From Paraphysomonas bandaiensis (taxonomy: Eukaryota > Chrysophyceae): a stretch of 64,000 bases of DNA. Position 1 is the first letter of the stretch. The number at the start of each line of letters is the position of its first letter. A program made the translations under genes and the position numbers. Below the pieces are notes generated by a model. It saw only the letters and a program-made list of their open reading frames with translations. It was not told the DNA's origin and did no database searches. This document shows positions 45,934 through 55,282 of the stretch, piece by piece. The DNA is taken from the NCBI GenBank assembly GCA_965644295.1, contig CBFFRP010000288.1, positions 310,001 to 374,000 on the forward strand, written 5' to 3'.

Positions 45934-46368
45934 TCAATTTCCATTGATAGTTCTCAAGACGTACTTGGTCGAAAGTATACGATAATACGTTTCCTTCAAT
46001 GGTGCGGGTACTTCAGTCTCCTCGCTTGTGATATGTTCATTGATTCTTGACAAAGTATTATCACCATCAAATCCATCAAGACCAGTTTCTTCGAATCTCT
46101 CACGCAGCTCGACAATATCCCGACGAAGCTCACTGCGGTCATAGAAATGCTTCCTGTTAATAAGATGTCTCCTGAGTTCACGAAACGATTCGAACGAATG
46201 GGAACATGTCGCACATTTATGAATTGTTCTCATCAATGATCTGATTCTTGTATTGGATAATTCAATACCTACTTCCTCTATGAAGTATTCCCGGATAGCC
46301 AATACATCATCTTGAATATCCAGGCCCTCAAATATAGCAGCTAGATTATTATCTTCGTTTTGAGCCAT
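45934..46368 (-). CDS. C2H2 zinc-finger-like protein, left copy
   Basis: 144 aa. Contains one C2H2-type finger (CATCSHSFESFRELRRHLIN with a final RKH) at residues about 52-75, preceded by an acidic region (DIQDDVLAIREYFIEEVGIE) and followed by helices (LRRDIVELRERFEETGLDG, PLKETYYRILST). The frame ends shortly after KYVLRTINGN. In the sister copy this point is shifted by an indel, so one copy is probably frameshifted. Compared with the sister it has an extra N-terminal stretch (MAQNEDNNLAAIFEG). Family not recognised beyond the finger. Confidence 0.5.
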   Translation of the reverse strand: MAQNEDNNLAAIFEGLDIQDDVLAIREYFIEEVGIELSNTRIRSLMRTIHKCATCSHSFESFRELRRHLINRKHFYDRSELRRDIVELRERFEETGLDGFDGDNTLSRINEHITSEETEVPAPLKETYYRILSTKYVLRTINGN

Positions 46369-46627
46369 GCTGTTTGCAAACCTTTCAATGAGCTTATAGT
46401 AAATAAACTAGAGATTGTAATATTGTATCAAGTGGTCAACCTGAAATAGTGTTTAATGCCACTCGTCATTCAATTCAGGCTCCAGATTTCGGGAGGAAAC
46501 GTTGTCCTTTTTAGGGACAAGATATACCCTACCATAGTATACTGCTGTATACGTATTGTATCATACAGGAATACAGTGTATCATGATGTAGGGTTTGGAC
46601 TGAAGGGTTTGTTTAGCTGCTAAGTTT

Positions 46628-47047
46628 ATGAGCCTGGATGTTCAAGATGATGTACAGGCTATCCAGGCATACTTCAGAGAGGAAGAAGGTATTGAATTAT
46701 CCAATACAAGAATCAGATTATTGTTGACAACAATTCATAAGTGTGCGACATGTTCCCATTCGATCGAATCTGTTCGTGAACTCAGGAGACATCTTATTAA
46801 CAGGAAGCAGCATTTCTATAAACTCAGTGAGCTTCGTCGGGATATTGTCGAGCTGCGTGAGAGATTCGAAGAAACTGGTCTTGATGGATTTAATGGTGAT
46901 AACACTTTGTCAAGAATCAATGAACATATCACAAGCGAGGAGACTGAAGTACCCACACCATTGAAGGAAACGTATTATCGTATACTTTCGACCACGTACG
47001 TCTTGAAAACTTCAATGGAAATTGATCGAGCGGAGAATGCTGTGTGA
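46628..47047 (+). CDS. C2H2 zinc-finger-like protein, right copy
   Basis: 139 aa, inverted paralogue of the 45934-46368 ORF. It keeps the finger (CATCSHSIESVRELRRHLIN with RKQH) and the two C-terminal helices. The end differs (KTSMEIDRAENAV then stop) because of an indel near 47010. A further conserved piece in another frame (CLEDEECIRELIKIA, to 47125) exists in both arms, suggesting the ancestral protein or a last exon extended to that point before the MITE insertion. Confidence 0.5.
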   Translation: MSLDVQDDVQAIQAYFREEEGIELSNTRIRLLLTTIHKCATCSHSIESVRELRRHLINRKQHFYKLSELRRDIVELRERFEETGLDGFNGDNTLSRINEHITSEETEVPTPLKETYYRILSTTYVLKTSMEIDRAENAV

Positions 47048-47126
47048 TGTCATGCGTAAAATTGCAGTACGTTTTGACCAAGCATGTCTTGAAGATGAAG
47101 AGTGCATACGTGAGTTAATTAAAATT

Positions 47127-47672
47127 GCCCCATTCCGAGGGCGTGGCCATAGTGTAGGCAGGCTGGCGTACCACCTAAAACACCGAGATATAGCACTGAT
47201 TCTACTACCCACCCACCCGTGTACCAACGTAGCTGACCACATAGATCACGTGCAGATTCTGTTGCCCCCTACCACCTAGTTTAACCTTTGTTGTGATTAT
47301 GAGATTACGCGGGATTATTCATAACAATGCATGACTTTTATATATGTAATTCGCGCAGATTCTAGTAGGACCATGTGTACCTTCCCATTATTATCTAGCA
47401 AAGATTACGCGGGACTTCTTGTGACCATGCATGACTCAGTATAGGTCTAGTGTGACATTGGCCGCCCCCCCACCCCTCCCCTAGAATGCGCGGGTTTTCT
47501 CGTAGTCTCATGTCTCATATAGGCTATGCAAGTATAGTGTAGATCTAGCTAGAGTTTTCTTGGTGCCGACACACAAAGAATACACTGAGATTTTTATTAA
47601 GAATCTATACGTTACTTAGCTTAGTCAGCACTAGCACTTCACTAGGGTACGCTCTCAGAATGGGGCAACATC
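47127..47672. mobile_element. Family A TIR element with expanded interior
   Basis: The left end TTGCCCCATTCCGAGGGCGT and right end ACGCTCTCAGAATGGGGCAA are inverted repeats. Compared with the 185-bp copy at 6949-7133, the interior holds two or three diverged copies of a (GCAGATTC...GATTACGCGGG...CATGCATGACT) block, making it about 545 bp. The right end supplies the last codons of the small gene at 47605-47976. Confidence 0.75.
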
Positions 47673-47976
47673 TACTTGTGCGGCAACGGCCACATCCACC
47701 ATCTGCATGTCGCGCCGCTGTTGCATTTACCTCTACGTCGTCAGGTAGAAGATCCGACTTGTGCTGGTTTCGTTGTTGTGGTGCTATGATGCATACGAAG
47801 ACGGATTCACAAATGCCTATTGCTAATAAACAATAAACTAACATTACACACATCTTATATTAAAATCAATCCTAAAATGTGTATTACGCACCTGATGAGA
47901 GTAAGAGCCTCGTAGATATGAAGAGCATCACATTATTTAATACTTTCTTCTCTTTTTTCGAACTTGACCCAGCCAT
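47605..47976 (-). CDS. Small Cys-rich protein with membrane segment, copy 1
   Basis: Two exons, 47976-47892 and 47822-47605 (100 aa). A basic start (MAGSSSKKEKK) precedes a hydrophobic stretch (VMLFISTRLLLSSAIGICES, then VFVCIIA), probably one membrane anchor or an uncleaved signal. The rest is polar and ends with a Cys cluster (GGCGRCRTSRCCP). The last 21 residues (from CCPILRAYP) are encoded by the right terminal repeat of the family A MITE, so the present C terminus was acquired from a transposon. Function unknown; splice sites are canonical. Confidence 0.5.
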
Positions 47977-48218
47977 ATCAATATACAATTAACAAAAAGA
48001 CTGTAGCTAAAACCAGGTTTTATATGAACTTACTGACGAATAACGATATGTATGTATAGAATTAAAACTAAAGATAAATAAGTTTTAGAAAGTGACTGTC
48101 TATATAAGTGCAAATTAGTAATTGGTAATGACGACAGCAATTAATATTGTCTGAATATATCATATTATATTATTCTGATGACTGCTTACTATTAATTATA
48201 ATCGTAGTAATTAGGATA

Positions 48219-48962
48219 TCAAATCTTGATAAACCCTAACCCTATCATATCATTATTAAAAAATCTACTCTTCCATAAATCCAAACCGAATGCTGCCAAC
48301 AATAATATTCCAAGCAAAAAATCAATAAGTGACTTACAATTATTGATGCTGTCATTTGCGAATAACCGACATACTATTGGCTTATGGTAGTTTACGTAAT
48401 ATCTCCTCCATATTACGTTGCATATCATTACGCATGCCCTCTAGGTTACGTTCCAACTCGGCCACGCTCTGCTGCAACGCTCCTATGTCATCTTGCATGC
48501 GTTGTATCTGAGGTCAACATGAGCTTGTATTATAGCAAAGAATGTTATGACAATAATATGGCAAATACCGTAGGAAGAGGAGCAATAGCATTGGATCCTA
48601 TCATATAATCAGGTCCTATACTACATTGGTGTGCTACTTTTGTGAAAATGAGTGCTATCAACTCATCTGACGCGTGTGGACATGAATTACGAATATCTGA
48701 AAGTATCATGATATAATAACAACAAAATATGTTGATCCCACATACTCATTCGTACTGCACCCTTTATGGTATCTGACAGATCAGTGAATCTGGAGGTGTC
48801 TGATACTATGATATGAGTTCTCTGTGTGTTTATCATGTGGTGCAACGCATTGACATCCGTATGCGATAAATCTGATAACACTGCATTCGCAAACTCATTT
48901 GCCACTTGTTGTCGATCTCTATCGTTAGGCCTATCCTCTGCTCTACGTCTACGTCCAGCCAT
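48219..48962 (-). CDS. Tail-anchored coiled-coil protein, copy 1 (one 11-residue repeat)
   Basis: Four exons on the minus strand: 48962-48746, 48696-48569, 48507-48396, 48373-48219, joined in frame to 203 aa; the last intron is 22 nt. A basic start (MAGRRRRAEDRPNDRDRQQ) precedes a helical domain (VANEFANAVLSDLSHTDVNA, then SDTSRFTDLSDTIKGAVRM). A coiled coil follows (QRMQDDIGALQQSVAELERN) with a single NLEGMRNDMQR unit. A C-terminal membrane segment (LIDFLLGILLLAAFGLDLW) ends with a short polar tail. The topology suggests an organelle outer-membrane adaptor, but the family is not recognised. The frame is open further upstream (Met at 49136 or 49154), so the N terminus is uncertain. Confidence 0.55.
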
Positions 48963-49204
48963 TCTCCTCCTCTTCAGGTGTGGGTTGTGTGTATTGTGAC
49001 TATGACTGGTAACATATACATATCTCTGTCCACGGGTCGAGTCATACGACATACATGTGGATACTTCACATTGACCCTTTAAGATACCAGGTTGACCTGA
49101 AGTCAAATCAATGACCTCCATAGCAACACGCTTCATCGTATTGAGAGACTGCATGGAGAAGAAGTATGCTTCCGTCCAAGCCCACACCAACGGACACTCT
49201 GAGT
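48963..49204. other. Conserved open stretch upstream of copy 1
   Basis: This stretch is open in frame with the downstream exon (MKRVAMEVIDLTSGQPGILK) and identical in the second copy. It may be 5' coding sequence or leader. Confidence 0.35.
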
Positions 49205-49397
49205 ACGTATGTATGTATGTATGTATGTATGTATGTATGTATGTATGTATGTATGTATGTATGTATGTATGTATGTATGTATGTATGTATGTATGTATGT
49301 ACATGTATGTATGTATGTATGTATGTATGTATGTATGTATGTATGTATGTATGTATGTATGTATGTATGTACATGTATGTATGTATGTAAGTACATG

Positions 49398-49428
<31 letters not shown>

Positions 49429-49556
49429 GTACATGTATGTATCTATAGGTACGTATGTATGTATGTACGTATGTATGTATGTATGTATGTATGTACGTAT
49501 GTATGTATGTATGTATGTATGTACAGTATGTATGTATGTATGTACGGTGGGACGTA
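49205..49556. repeat. (ATGT)n microsatellite, tract 1
   Basis: About 350 bp of ATGT units with occasional GTAC, GTAAG and CTATAG interruptions. The open frames of Tyr-Ile-His-Thr or Met-Tyr-Val-Cys across it are artefacts of the 4-bp repeat. Confidence 0.95.
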
Positions 49557-50020
49557 TACAATGAGTTGTTTTTGTGAATGAGATATAGCACTAAAACACC
49601 GAGATATAGCACTGATTCCACTACCCACCCACCCGTGTACCAACGTAGCTGACCACATAGATCACGTGCAGATTCTGTTGCCCCCTACCACCTAGTTTAA
49701 CCTTTGCTGTGATTATGAGATTACGCGGGATTATTCATAACTATGCATGACTTTTATATATGTAATTCGCGCAGATTCTAGTAGGACCATGTGTACCTTC
49801 CCATTATTATCTAGCAAAGATTACGCGGGACTTCTTGTGACCATGCATGACTCAGTATAGGTCTAGTGTGACATTGGCCGCCCCCCCACCCCTCCCCTAG
49901 AATGCGCGGGTTTTCTCGTAGTCTCATGTCTCATATAGGCTATGCAAGTATAGTGTAGATCTAGCTAGAGTTTTCTTGGTGCCGACACACAAAGAATACA
50001 CTGAGATTTTTATTAAGAAT

Positions 50021-50385
50021 CTATACGTTACTTAGCTTAGTCAGCACTAGCACTTCACTAGGGTACGCTCTCAGAATGGGGCAACATCTACTTGTGCGGC
50101 AACGGCCACATCCACCATCTGCATGTCGCGCCGCTGTTGCATTTACCTCTACGTCGTCAGGTAGAAGATCCGACTTGTGATGGTTTCGTTGTTGTGGTGC
50201 TATGATGCATACGAAGACGGATTCACAAATGCCTATTGCTAATAAACTAACATTACACACATCTTATATTAAAATCAATCCTAAAATGTGTATTACGCAC
50301 CTGATGAGAGTAAGAGCCTCGTAGATATGAAGAGCATCACATTATTTAATACTTTCTTCTCTTTTTTCGAACTTGACCCAGCCAT
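50021..50385 (-). CDS. Small Cys-rich protein with membrane segment, copy 2
   Basis: Two exons, 50385-50301 and 50238-50021 (100 aa), identical in layout to the gene at 47605-47976. One visible coding difference is HH instead of QH in PQQRN(Q/H)HKSDLL. The intron is 11 bp shorter. It carries the same transposon-derived C terminus. That both copies keep the frame is weak evidence for function, or only for a very recent duplication. Confidence 0.5.
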
Positions 50386-50627
50386 ATCAATATACAATTA
50401 ACAAAAAGACTGTAGCTAAAACCAGGTTTTATATGAACTTACTGACGAATAACGATATGTATGTATAGAATTAAAACTAAAGATAAATAAGTTTTAGAAA
50501 GTGACTGTCTATATAAGTGCAAATTAGTAATTGGTAATGATGACAGCAATTAATATTGTCTGAATATATCATATTATATTATTCTGATGACTGCTTACTT
50601 TTAATTATAATCGTAGTAATTAGGATA

Positions 50628-51494
50628 TCAAATCTTGATAAACCCTAACCCTATCATATCATTATTAAAAAATCTACTCTTCCATAAATCCAAACCGAAT
50701 GCTGCCAACAATAATATTCCAAGCAAAAAATCAATAAGTGACTTACAATTATTGATGCTGTCATTTGCGAATAACCGACATACTATTGGCTTATGGTAGT
50801 TTACGTAATATCTCCTCCATATTACGTTGCATATCATTACGCATGTCCTCTAGGTTACGTTGCATATCATTACGCATGTCCTCTAGGTTACGTTGCATAT
50901 CATTACGCATGTCCTCTAGGTTACGTTGCATATCATTACGCATGCCCTCTAGGTTACGTTCCAACTCGGCCACGCTCTGCTGCAACGCTCCTATGTCATC
51001 TTGCATGCGTTGTATCTGAGGTCAACATGAGCTTGTATTATAGCAAAGAATGTTATGACAATAATATGGCAAATACCGTAGGAAGAGGAGCAATAGCATT
51101 GGATCCTATCATATAATCAGGTCCTATACTACATTGGTGTGCTACTTTTGTGAAAATGAGTGCTATCAACTCATCTGACGCGTGTGGACATGAATTACGA
51201 ATATCTGAAAGTATCATGATATAATAACAACAAAATATGTTGATCCCACATACTCATTCGTACTGCACCCTTTATGGTATCTGACAGATCAGTGAATCTG
51301 GAGGTGTCTGATACTATGATATGAGTTCTCTGTGTGTTTATCATGTGGTGCAACGCATTGACATCCGTATGCAATAAATCTGATAACACTGCATTCGCAA
51401 ACTCATTTGCCACTTGTTGTCGATCTCTATCGTTAGGCCTATCCTCTGCTCTATCGGCAGGCCTTTCCTTTGCTCTACGTCTACGTCCAGCCAT
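50628..51494 (-). CDS. Tail-anchored coiled-coil protein, copy 2 (four 11-residue repeats)
   Basis: Four exons on the minus strand: 51494-51254, 51204-51077, 51015-50805, 50782-50628 (244 aa). It is the same protein as at 48219-48962 with two in-frame expansions. The basic N terminus has eight extra residues (KERPADRA), and the coiled coil has four units of NLE(D/G)MRNDMQR instead of one. Each unit is 33 bp, so the hendecad coiled coil lengthens without a frameshift. The C-terminal membrane segment is identical. An upstream in-frame Met lies at 51686. Confidence 0.55.
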
Positions 51495-51737
51495 TCTCCT
51501 CCTCTTCAGGTGTGGGTTGTGTGTATTGTGACTATGACTGGTAACATATACATATCTCTGTCCACGGGTCGAGTCATACGACATACATGTGGATACTTCA
51601 CATTGACCCTTTAAGATACCAGGTTGACCTGAAGTCAAATCAATGACCTCCATAGCAACACGCTTCATCGTATTGAGAGACTGCATGGAGAAGAAGTATG
51701 CTTCCGTCCAAGCCCACACCAACGGACACTCTGAGTA

Positions 51738-52018
51738 CGTATGTATGTATGTATGTATGTATGTATGTATGTATGTATGTATGTATGTACATGTATGTAT
51801 GTACGTATGTATGTATGTATGTATGTAAGTACATGTATGTATGTATCTATAGGTACGTATGTATGTATGTATGTATGTATGTATGTATGTATGTATGTAT
51901 GTATGTATGTACAGTATGTATGTATGTATGTATGTATGTATGTACAGTATGTATGTATGTATGTATGTATGTATGTATGTATGTATGTATGTATGTATGT
52001 ATGTATGTATGTATGTAC
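51738..52018. repeat. (ATGT)n microsatellite, tract 2
   Basis: About 280 bp of ATGT units with GTAC and CAGT interruptions, the counterpart of tract 1 in the second duplicate. Confidence 0.95.
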
Positions 52019-52180
52019 GGTGGGACGTATACAATGAGTTGTTTTTGTGAATGAGAATATAGTGTTCGGTCACTGTCGCTCAGTCTATGCGGTACATAGT
52101 GTATGGAAGCATATATAGCTAGCTGATATTTCACTTGCTTTCCACAATAATCATCTCATTAAATTATATTTAGTGTTACA

Positions 52181-52690
52181 ATGCTACTGTCTCATATTCT
52201 AAGAGGTGAAGTCCGCCGTTGTTGTACCACAGGGTTGTTGTCTCGCACAGCCACTGCTATTCGATACACGAGTAATCTTCCTAATTTAACACAAGAGCAA
52301 CTAACGAAAATTGGAGAGATCGATGAAAAGCTACGTAATCACCATACGATTTTAGAGAGTCAGTTAGAACCTGAAGTGTCGGATCAAGTGAGGAGGAAGA
52401 GAATGATATATCGCAGCAAACAAAGAGGATGGCTCGAGGCTGATCTCCTGATGGGATCATGGGCTGTTGAGCATGTCCCCAAGCTGTCGAAGGAGCAACT
52501 TGACGAATATGAAATGCTCTTACAGGAGGAAACCATTGATATATACAATTATATCTCGAAGAAAGACCCCCTTCCACGACATTTAGAGAATTTGAGTGTG
52601 ATTAAAGACATTCAGAACTACGCGCTTACAAAGAATATGGCATCACCAGAGGGCTATGAGAATGTTAAAAGAAAGACTAACCTAACGTGA
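52181..52690 (+). CDS. SDHAF2: Succinate dehydrogenase assembly factor 2
   Basis: 169 aa, one exon. The N terminus (MLLSHILRGEVRRCCTTGLL) is Arg-rich without acidic residues in the first stretch, typical of a mitochondrial presequence. The core carries the SDH5/SdhE signature: VRRKRMIYRSKQRGWLEADL (the RGxxE motif), LLMGSWAVEHVPKLSKEQLD, YEMLLQEETIDIYNYI. The protein binds the flavoprotein SDHA in the matrix and promotes covalent FAD attachment for complex II. The Glu of RGWLE, used in contacting SDHA, is present. Confidence 0.93.
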   Translation: MLLSHILRGEVRRCCTTGLLSRTATAIRYTSNLPNLTQEQLTKIGEIDEKLRNHHTILESQLEPEVSDQVRRKRMIYRSKQRGWLEADLLMGSWAVEHVPKLSKEQLDEYEMLLQEETIDIYNYISKKDPLPRHLENLSVIKDIQNYALTKNMASPEGYENVKRKTNLT

Positions 52691-54079
52691 ATTCGAGTGT
52701 CTACCCTGATATCATTATAATATCGCTGCGATGTTATTGAGTTGTCATACTAGTATTCATTACTGATTCTAATAATTCTAATAAAGTAACCTGTTTTCCG
52801 TTGTTTCTGTAACTACTTTTAACATTATATATTTGGTCATAGTAACTGATTGCATAAAAACAATATAGAATAATGTAGATTTTGTGATCTGTATTAGTGT
52901 TTAATTTGTAGTATCTGATCTCCAAATTACATGACCCCAATTTTGTATTCCGGAACGATAGTTACTTTAAATCTTCCACTTGTAGATTCGTATCATATAT
53001 CATCAAATCAATATACGAATTGAAAGAGAACTGAATATGTAAGACGCCTGTTTCATCTGAAAGATATAATGTCTGCATGTCTAGCAATAGTGAAGAGTAT
53101 ACAACAAGCCATTCAAGACTCTAGCAGCGAATTTTTCCGCAGTATATATCAAGTGCATAAGTAATTAGAAACGGAATTATTCTCCTTGAGCAGGCCAGTT
53201 TAGATAAATGCTTGTAGATGCAGGATATAAATCAACAAACTCTAGCACTGTTTTCTGATATCACGACAGTGTTAATTTAAACATTTAAACCGTATAATAT
53301 TTCGCAGATCTGGCTCAGCATTCAACAAATTGAACTGCCTCAATGCAACACTTGTATGATATAATTCATGTTGCATATGTGTATTATATACATGTATTGC
53401 ACACCAATGCAGAAGGCAAAGATATTGGTAAGTTTCGTACTTACTTTGATATCTTAAGGCTAAATATACAACAGTTCTATGAGTTTACATTTGCATTTGA
53501 TATTCTAATTGCAACGTCTATCTTGTGATTTTATTATAAAACTTAACAACAACTGTTGGAGGCACATCAGGTTGACAAAAGTAATTCTCAGCTATGTAAG
53601 ACGTGTACTTCTACAACATGTTTCTTATTTAAAATAAGACTTTTTGAACTATTTTAGGATTATATTATGTAGAAAGTAGTGCAGATATCAGATCTGCATA
53701 TATACGATAAGTAGATTAGTTGTATGCATTAGAAATGAAAAAGTATGTAGTATGTATCCATCGTTAAGCCGAGACTGTTGCATTGAAGTGAAATGGTCTC
53801 TAATTAACTACGCACACATAATTACTAATGTGAGTGACCTGGCATGTACGTAGAGTACGTAATCGGTGGGTGACTATATATTTCGTACTCCATTACAGAC
53901 ATGTGTTGTTTGTGTTCAAAATAAACGACTTCATGTGTAATATACACATAATAATATGTCACAAATGTATTGCTTAGTAATTTTACACGTAGATATAACA
54001 ACCCTGTCCGTAGCACGTGTATCATGCAAGTATGTATAGTGCATATGCATGACACCGCCAAAATAGTGCCTCAAGAAAA
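52691..54079. other. Convergent intergenic spacer
   Basis: 1.4 kb of AT-rich DNA between the 3' ends of SDHAF2 and the ferredoxin-like gene. Short open frames are not protein-like and I see no gene. Confidence 0.5.
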
Positions 54080-54628
54080 CTAGATGCACATGTTTGTAAT
54101 TACTTGGTCCGGTACGAAGACAACCATACCATCATGTTTTTTCTCCAATGTAATTTGACAAGCGAGTCGTGATGTTGATGACATTTCTCCACCCCAAACG
54201 TTTTCCATCCCTTGACGAATGTAATCGAACTCTTTAGGCAACAAATGATGGAAGCTGGAAGGAATTTTGACATGGCATGCATAGCACCCCGGTCCCTGTC
54301 CGTATGTGTCTTCAAGCCAGTCGTCAGTTCGATGCACCTGTTGGGGTCCAGCGCCACCACCACAATGGTCTGCGATATCGACTTTATGCATCAAAGCAGC
54401 CTCCAAAAGAGTCTGTCCAACTCGACCCTGAACAGTTGCACGATTGCCCTAAAATAGAATGATATTAAAAAAATATAAATGATACAGAAATCAGACCTCT
54501 TCGTCAACAAAAGTTAAATTTACCATTCTGGGATGGTTTTTCATTATTTCTTTAGGGTCTTTAGCGGTAAAAGACACATTCCTTTTAATTGACCTGAACG
54601 CCAGCGACCTCCCCCGACTTAGAAACAT
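54080..54628 (-). CDS. Mitochondrial 2Fe-2S ferredoxin-like protein with insertion
   Basis: Two exons, 54628-54497 and 54448-54080 (166 aa). A basic presequence (MFLSRGRSLAFRSIKRNVSF) is followed by a ferredoxin fold: MVNLTFVDEEGNRATVQGRV, GQTLLEAALMHKVDIADHCG, then GCYACHVKI and RLACQITLEKKHDGMVVFVP. Cysteines are in DHC, GCYAC and LAC. Compared with adrenodoxin (C-x5-C-x2-C), about 20 residues (from GGGAGPQQVHRTDDWLED) separate the first Cys from the GCYAC pair. The overall pattern, including GQTLL near the start and RLxCQ...L..GMVV.VP at the end, also resembles the complex-I-associated ferredoxin (C1-FDX) of plants and ciliates. I infer a mitochondrial iron-sulfur protein; whether it is an electron carrier or a complex I subunit is open. 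Confidence 0.7.
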
Positions 54629-55282
54629 AGCTGATGCAATAATAATATAAGTTGTAACTCGGGCAGGGCCACTGTGAATGCTATAGGCTAGATGTGATTA
54701 TGGCAATAGTGCATTTCCTCTATTGAGAAGTGTATATATTGCATATACTGCTGCATAATAAACCATGCACCACCATGCTGCTGATGATGATGTCATCGAT
54801 ATAGTTTTATTGTTGGTTTGACAACACACGAGACTACAGAGGAATACGTCATGTATTCCTTGTAGAAGATATACTGAAGTGTTGTAGGTGAACTTGAACT
54901 ACTGTGTATTTCAAGGTATTCTCAATACAGATCATCGTAGCACAAGAAAATATTTTTCGCAACTGCTGCTTTGTTCAGTCCGTGTTTTTATGTACATATA
55001 TATGTATGTGTTTACCTACTAGTTAAAGCATCCTCATATCCCACATCATCTGCACACATACTATATAATCCTTTTCTTGTGCTTAGTGTGGGTATTTAAG
55101 ACCATTTGAATCTGAATATCACAATATATATTAGTTGTGTCTATTGATTTGTATTGTTTAGACCCGCTGGTAGTGTAGAGATCTTTATTTGGTTAGTCTA
55201 CATGAAAACAGGTATAAAATATATGAAATTCATTCATCTTTTTGCTTATTTTATTCATTTGATATTTATTTGATTAACAGTT
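54629..55282. promoter_or_regulatory. Divergent promoter region of the ferredoxin-like and GSK3 genes
   Basis: 650 bp of AT-rich non-coding DNA between divergent starts. No gene seen. Confidence 0.4.

Larger units (their letters stand above)
45840..47126. repeat. Inverted repeat carrying two zinc-finger ORFs
   Basis: About 45840-46365 is the reverse complement of about 46635-47126 with roughly 90% identity, separated by a spacer of about 260 bp. The left arm continues ATTAAAATAACCATTTGG, whereas the right arm is interrupted after ATTAAAA by a family A MITE. Confidence 0.85.
47177..52056. repeat. 2.4-kb tandem segmental duplication
   Basis: 47177-49582 and 49593-52056 align at an offset of 2,409-2,416 bp with very few differences. 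Each copy contains the MITE interior and right end, a small Cys-rich protein gene, a coiled-coil tail-anchored gene, and an (ATGT)n tract. Differences are small indels: 11 bp in an intron of the Cys-rich gene, three extra 33-bp units and 24 bp in the coiled-coil gene of copy 2, and microsatellite length. Confidence 0.92.

Noticed and set aside
49205-49556. Regularly spaced repeat that might suggest a CRISPR array
   Set aside because: It is a 4-bp microsatellite without spacers, in a eukaryotic context.
49108-49621. Long Tyr-Ile-His-Thr and Met-Tyr-Val-Cys open frames on both strands
   Set aside because: They are translations of the (ATGT)n microsatellite, open in several frames only because the repeat contains no stop codon.
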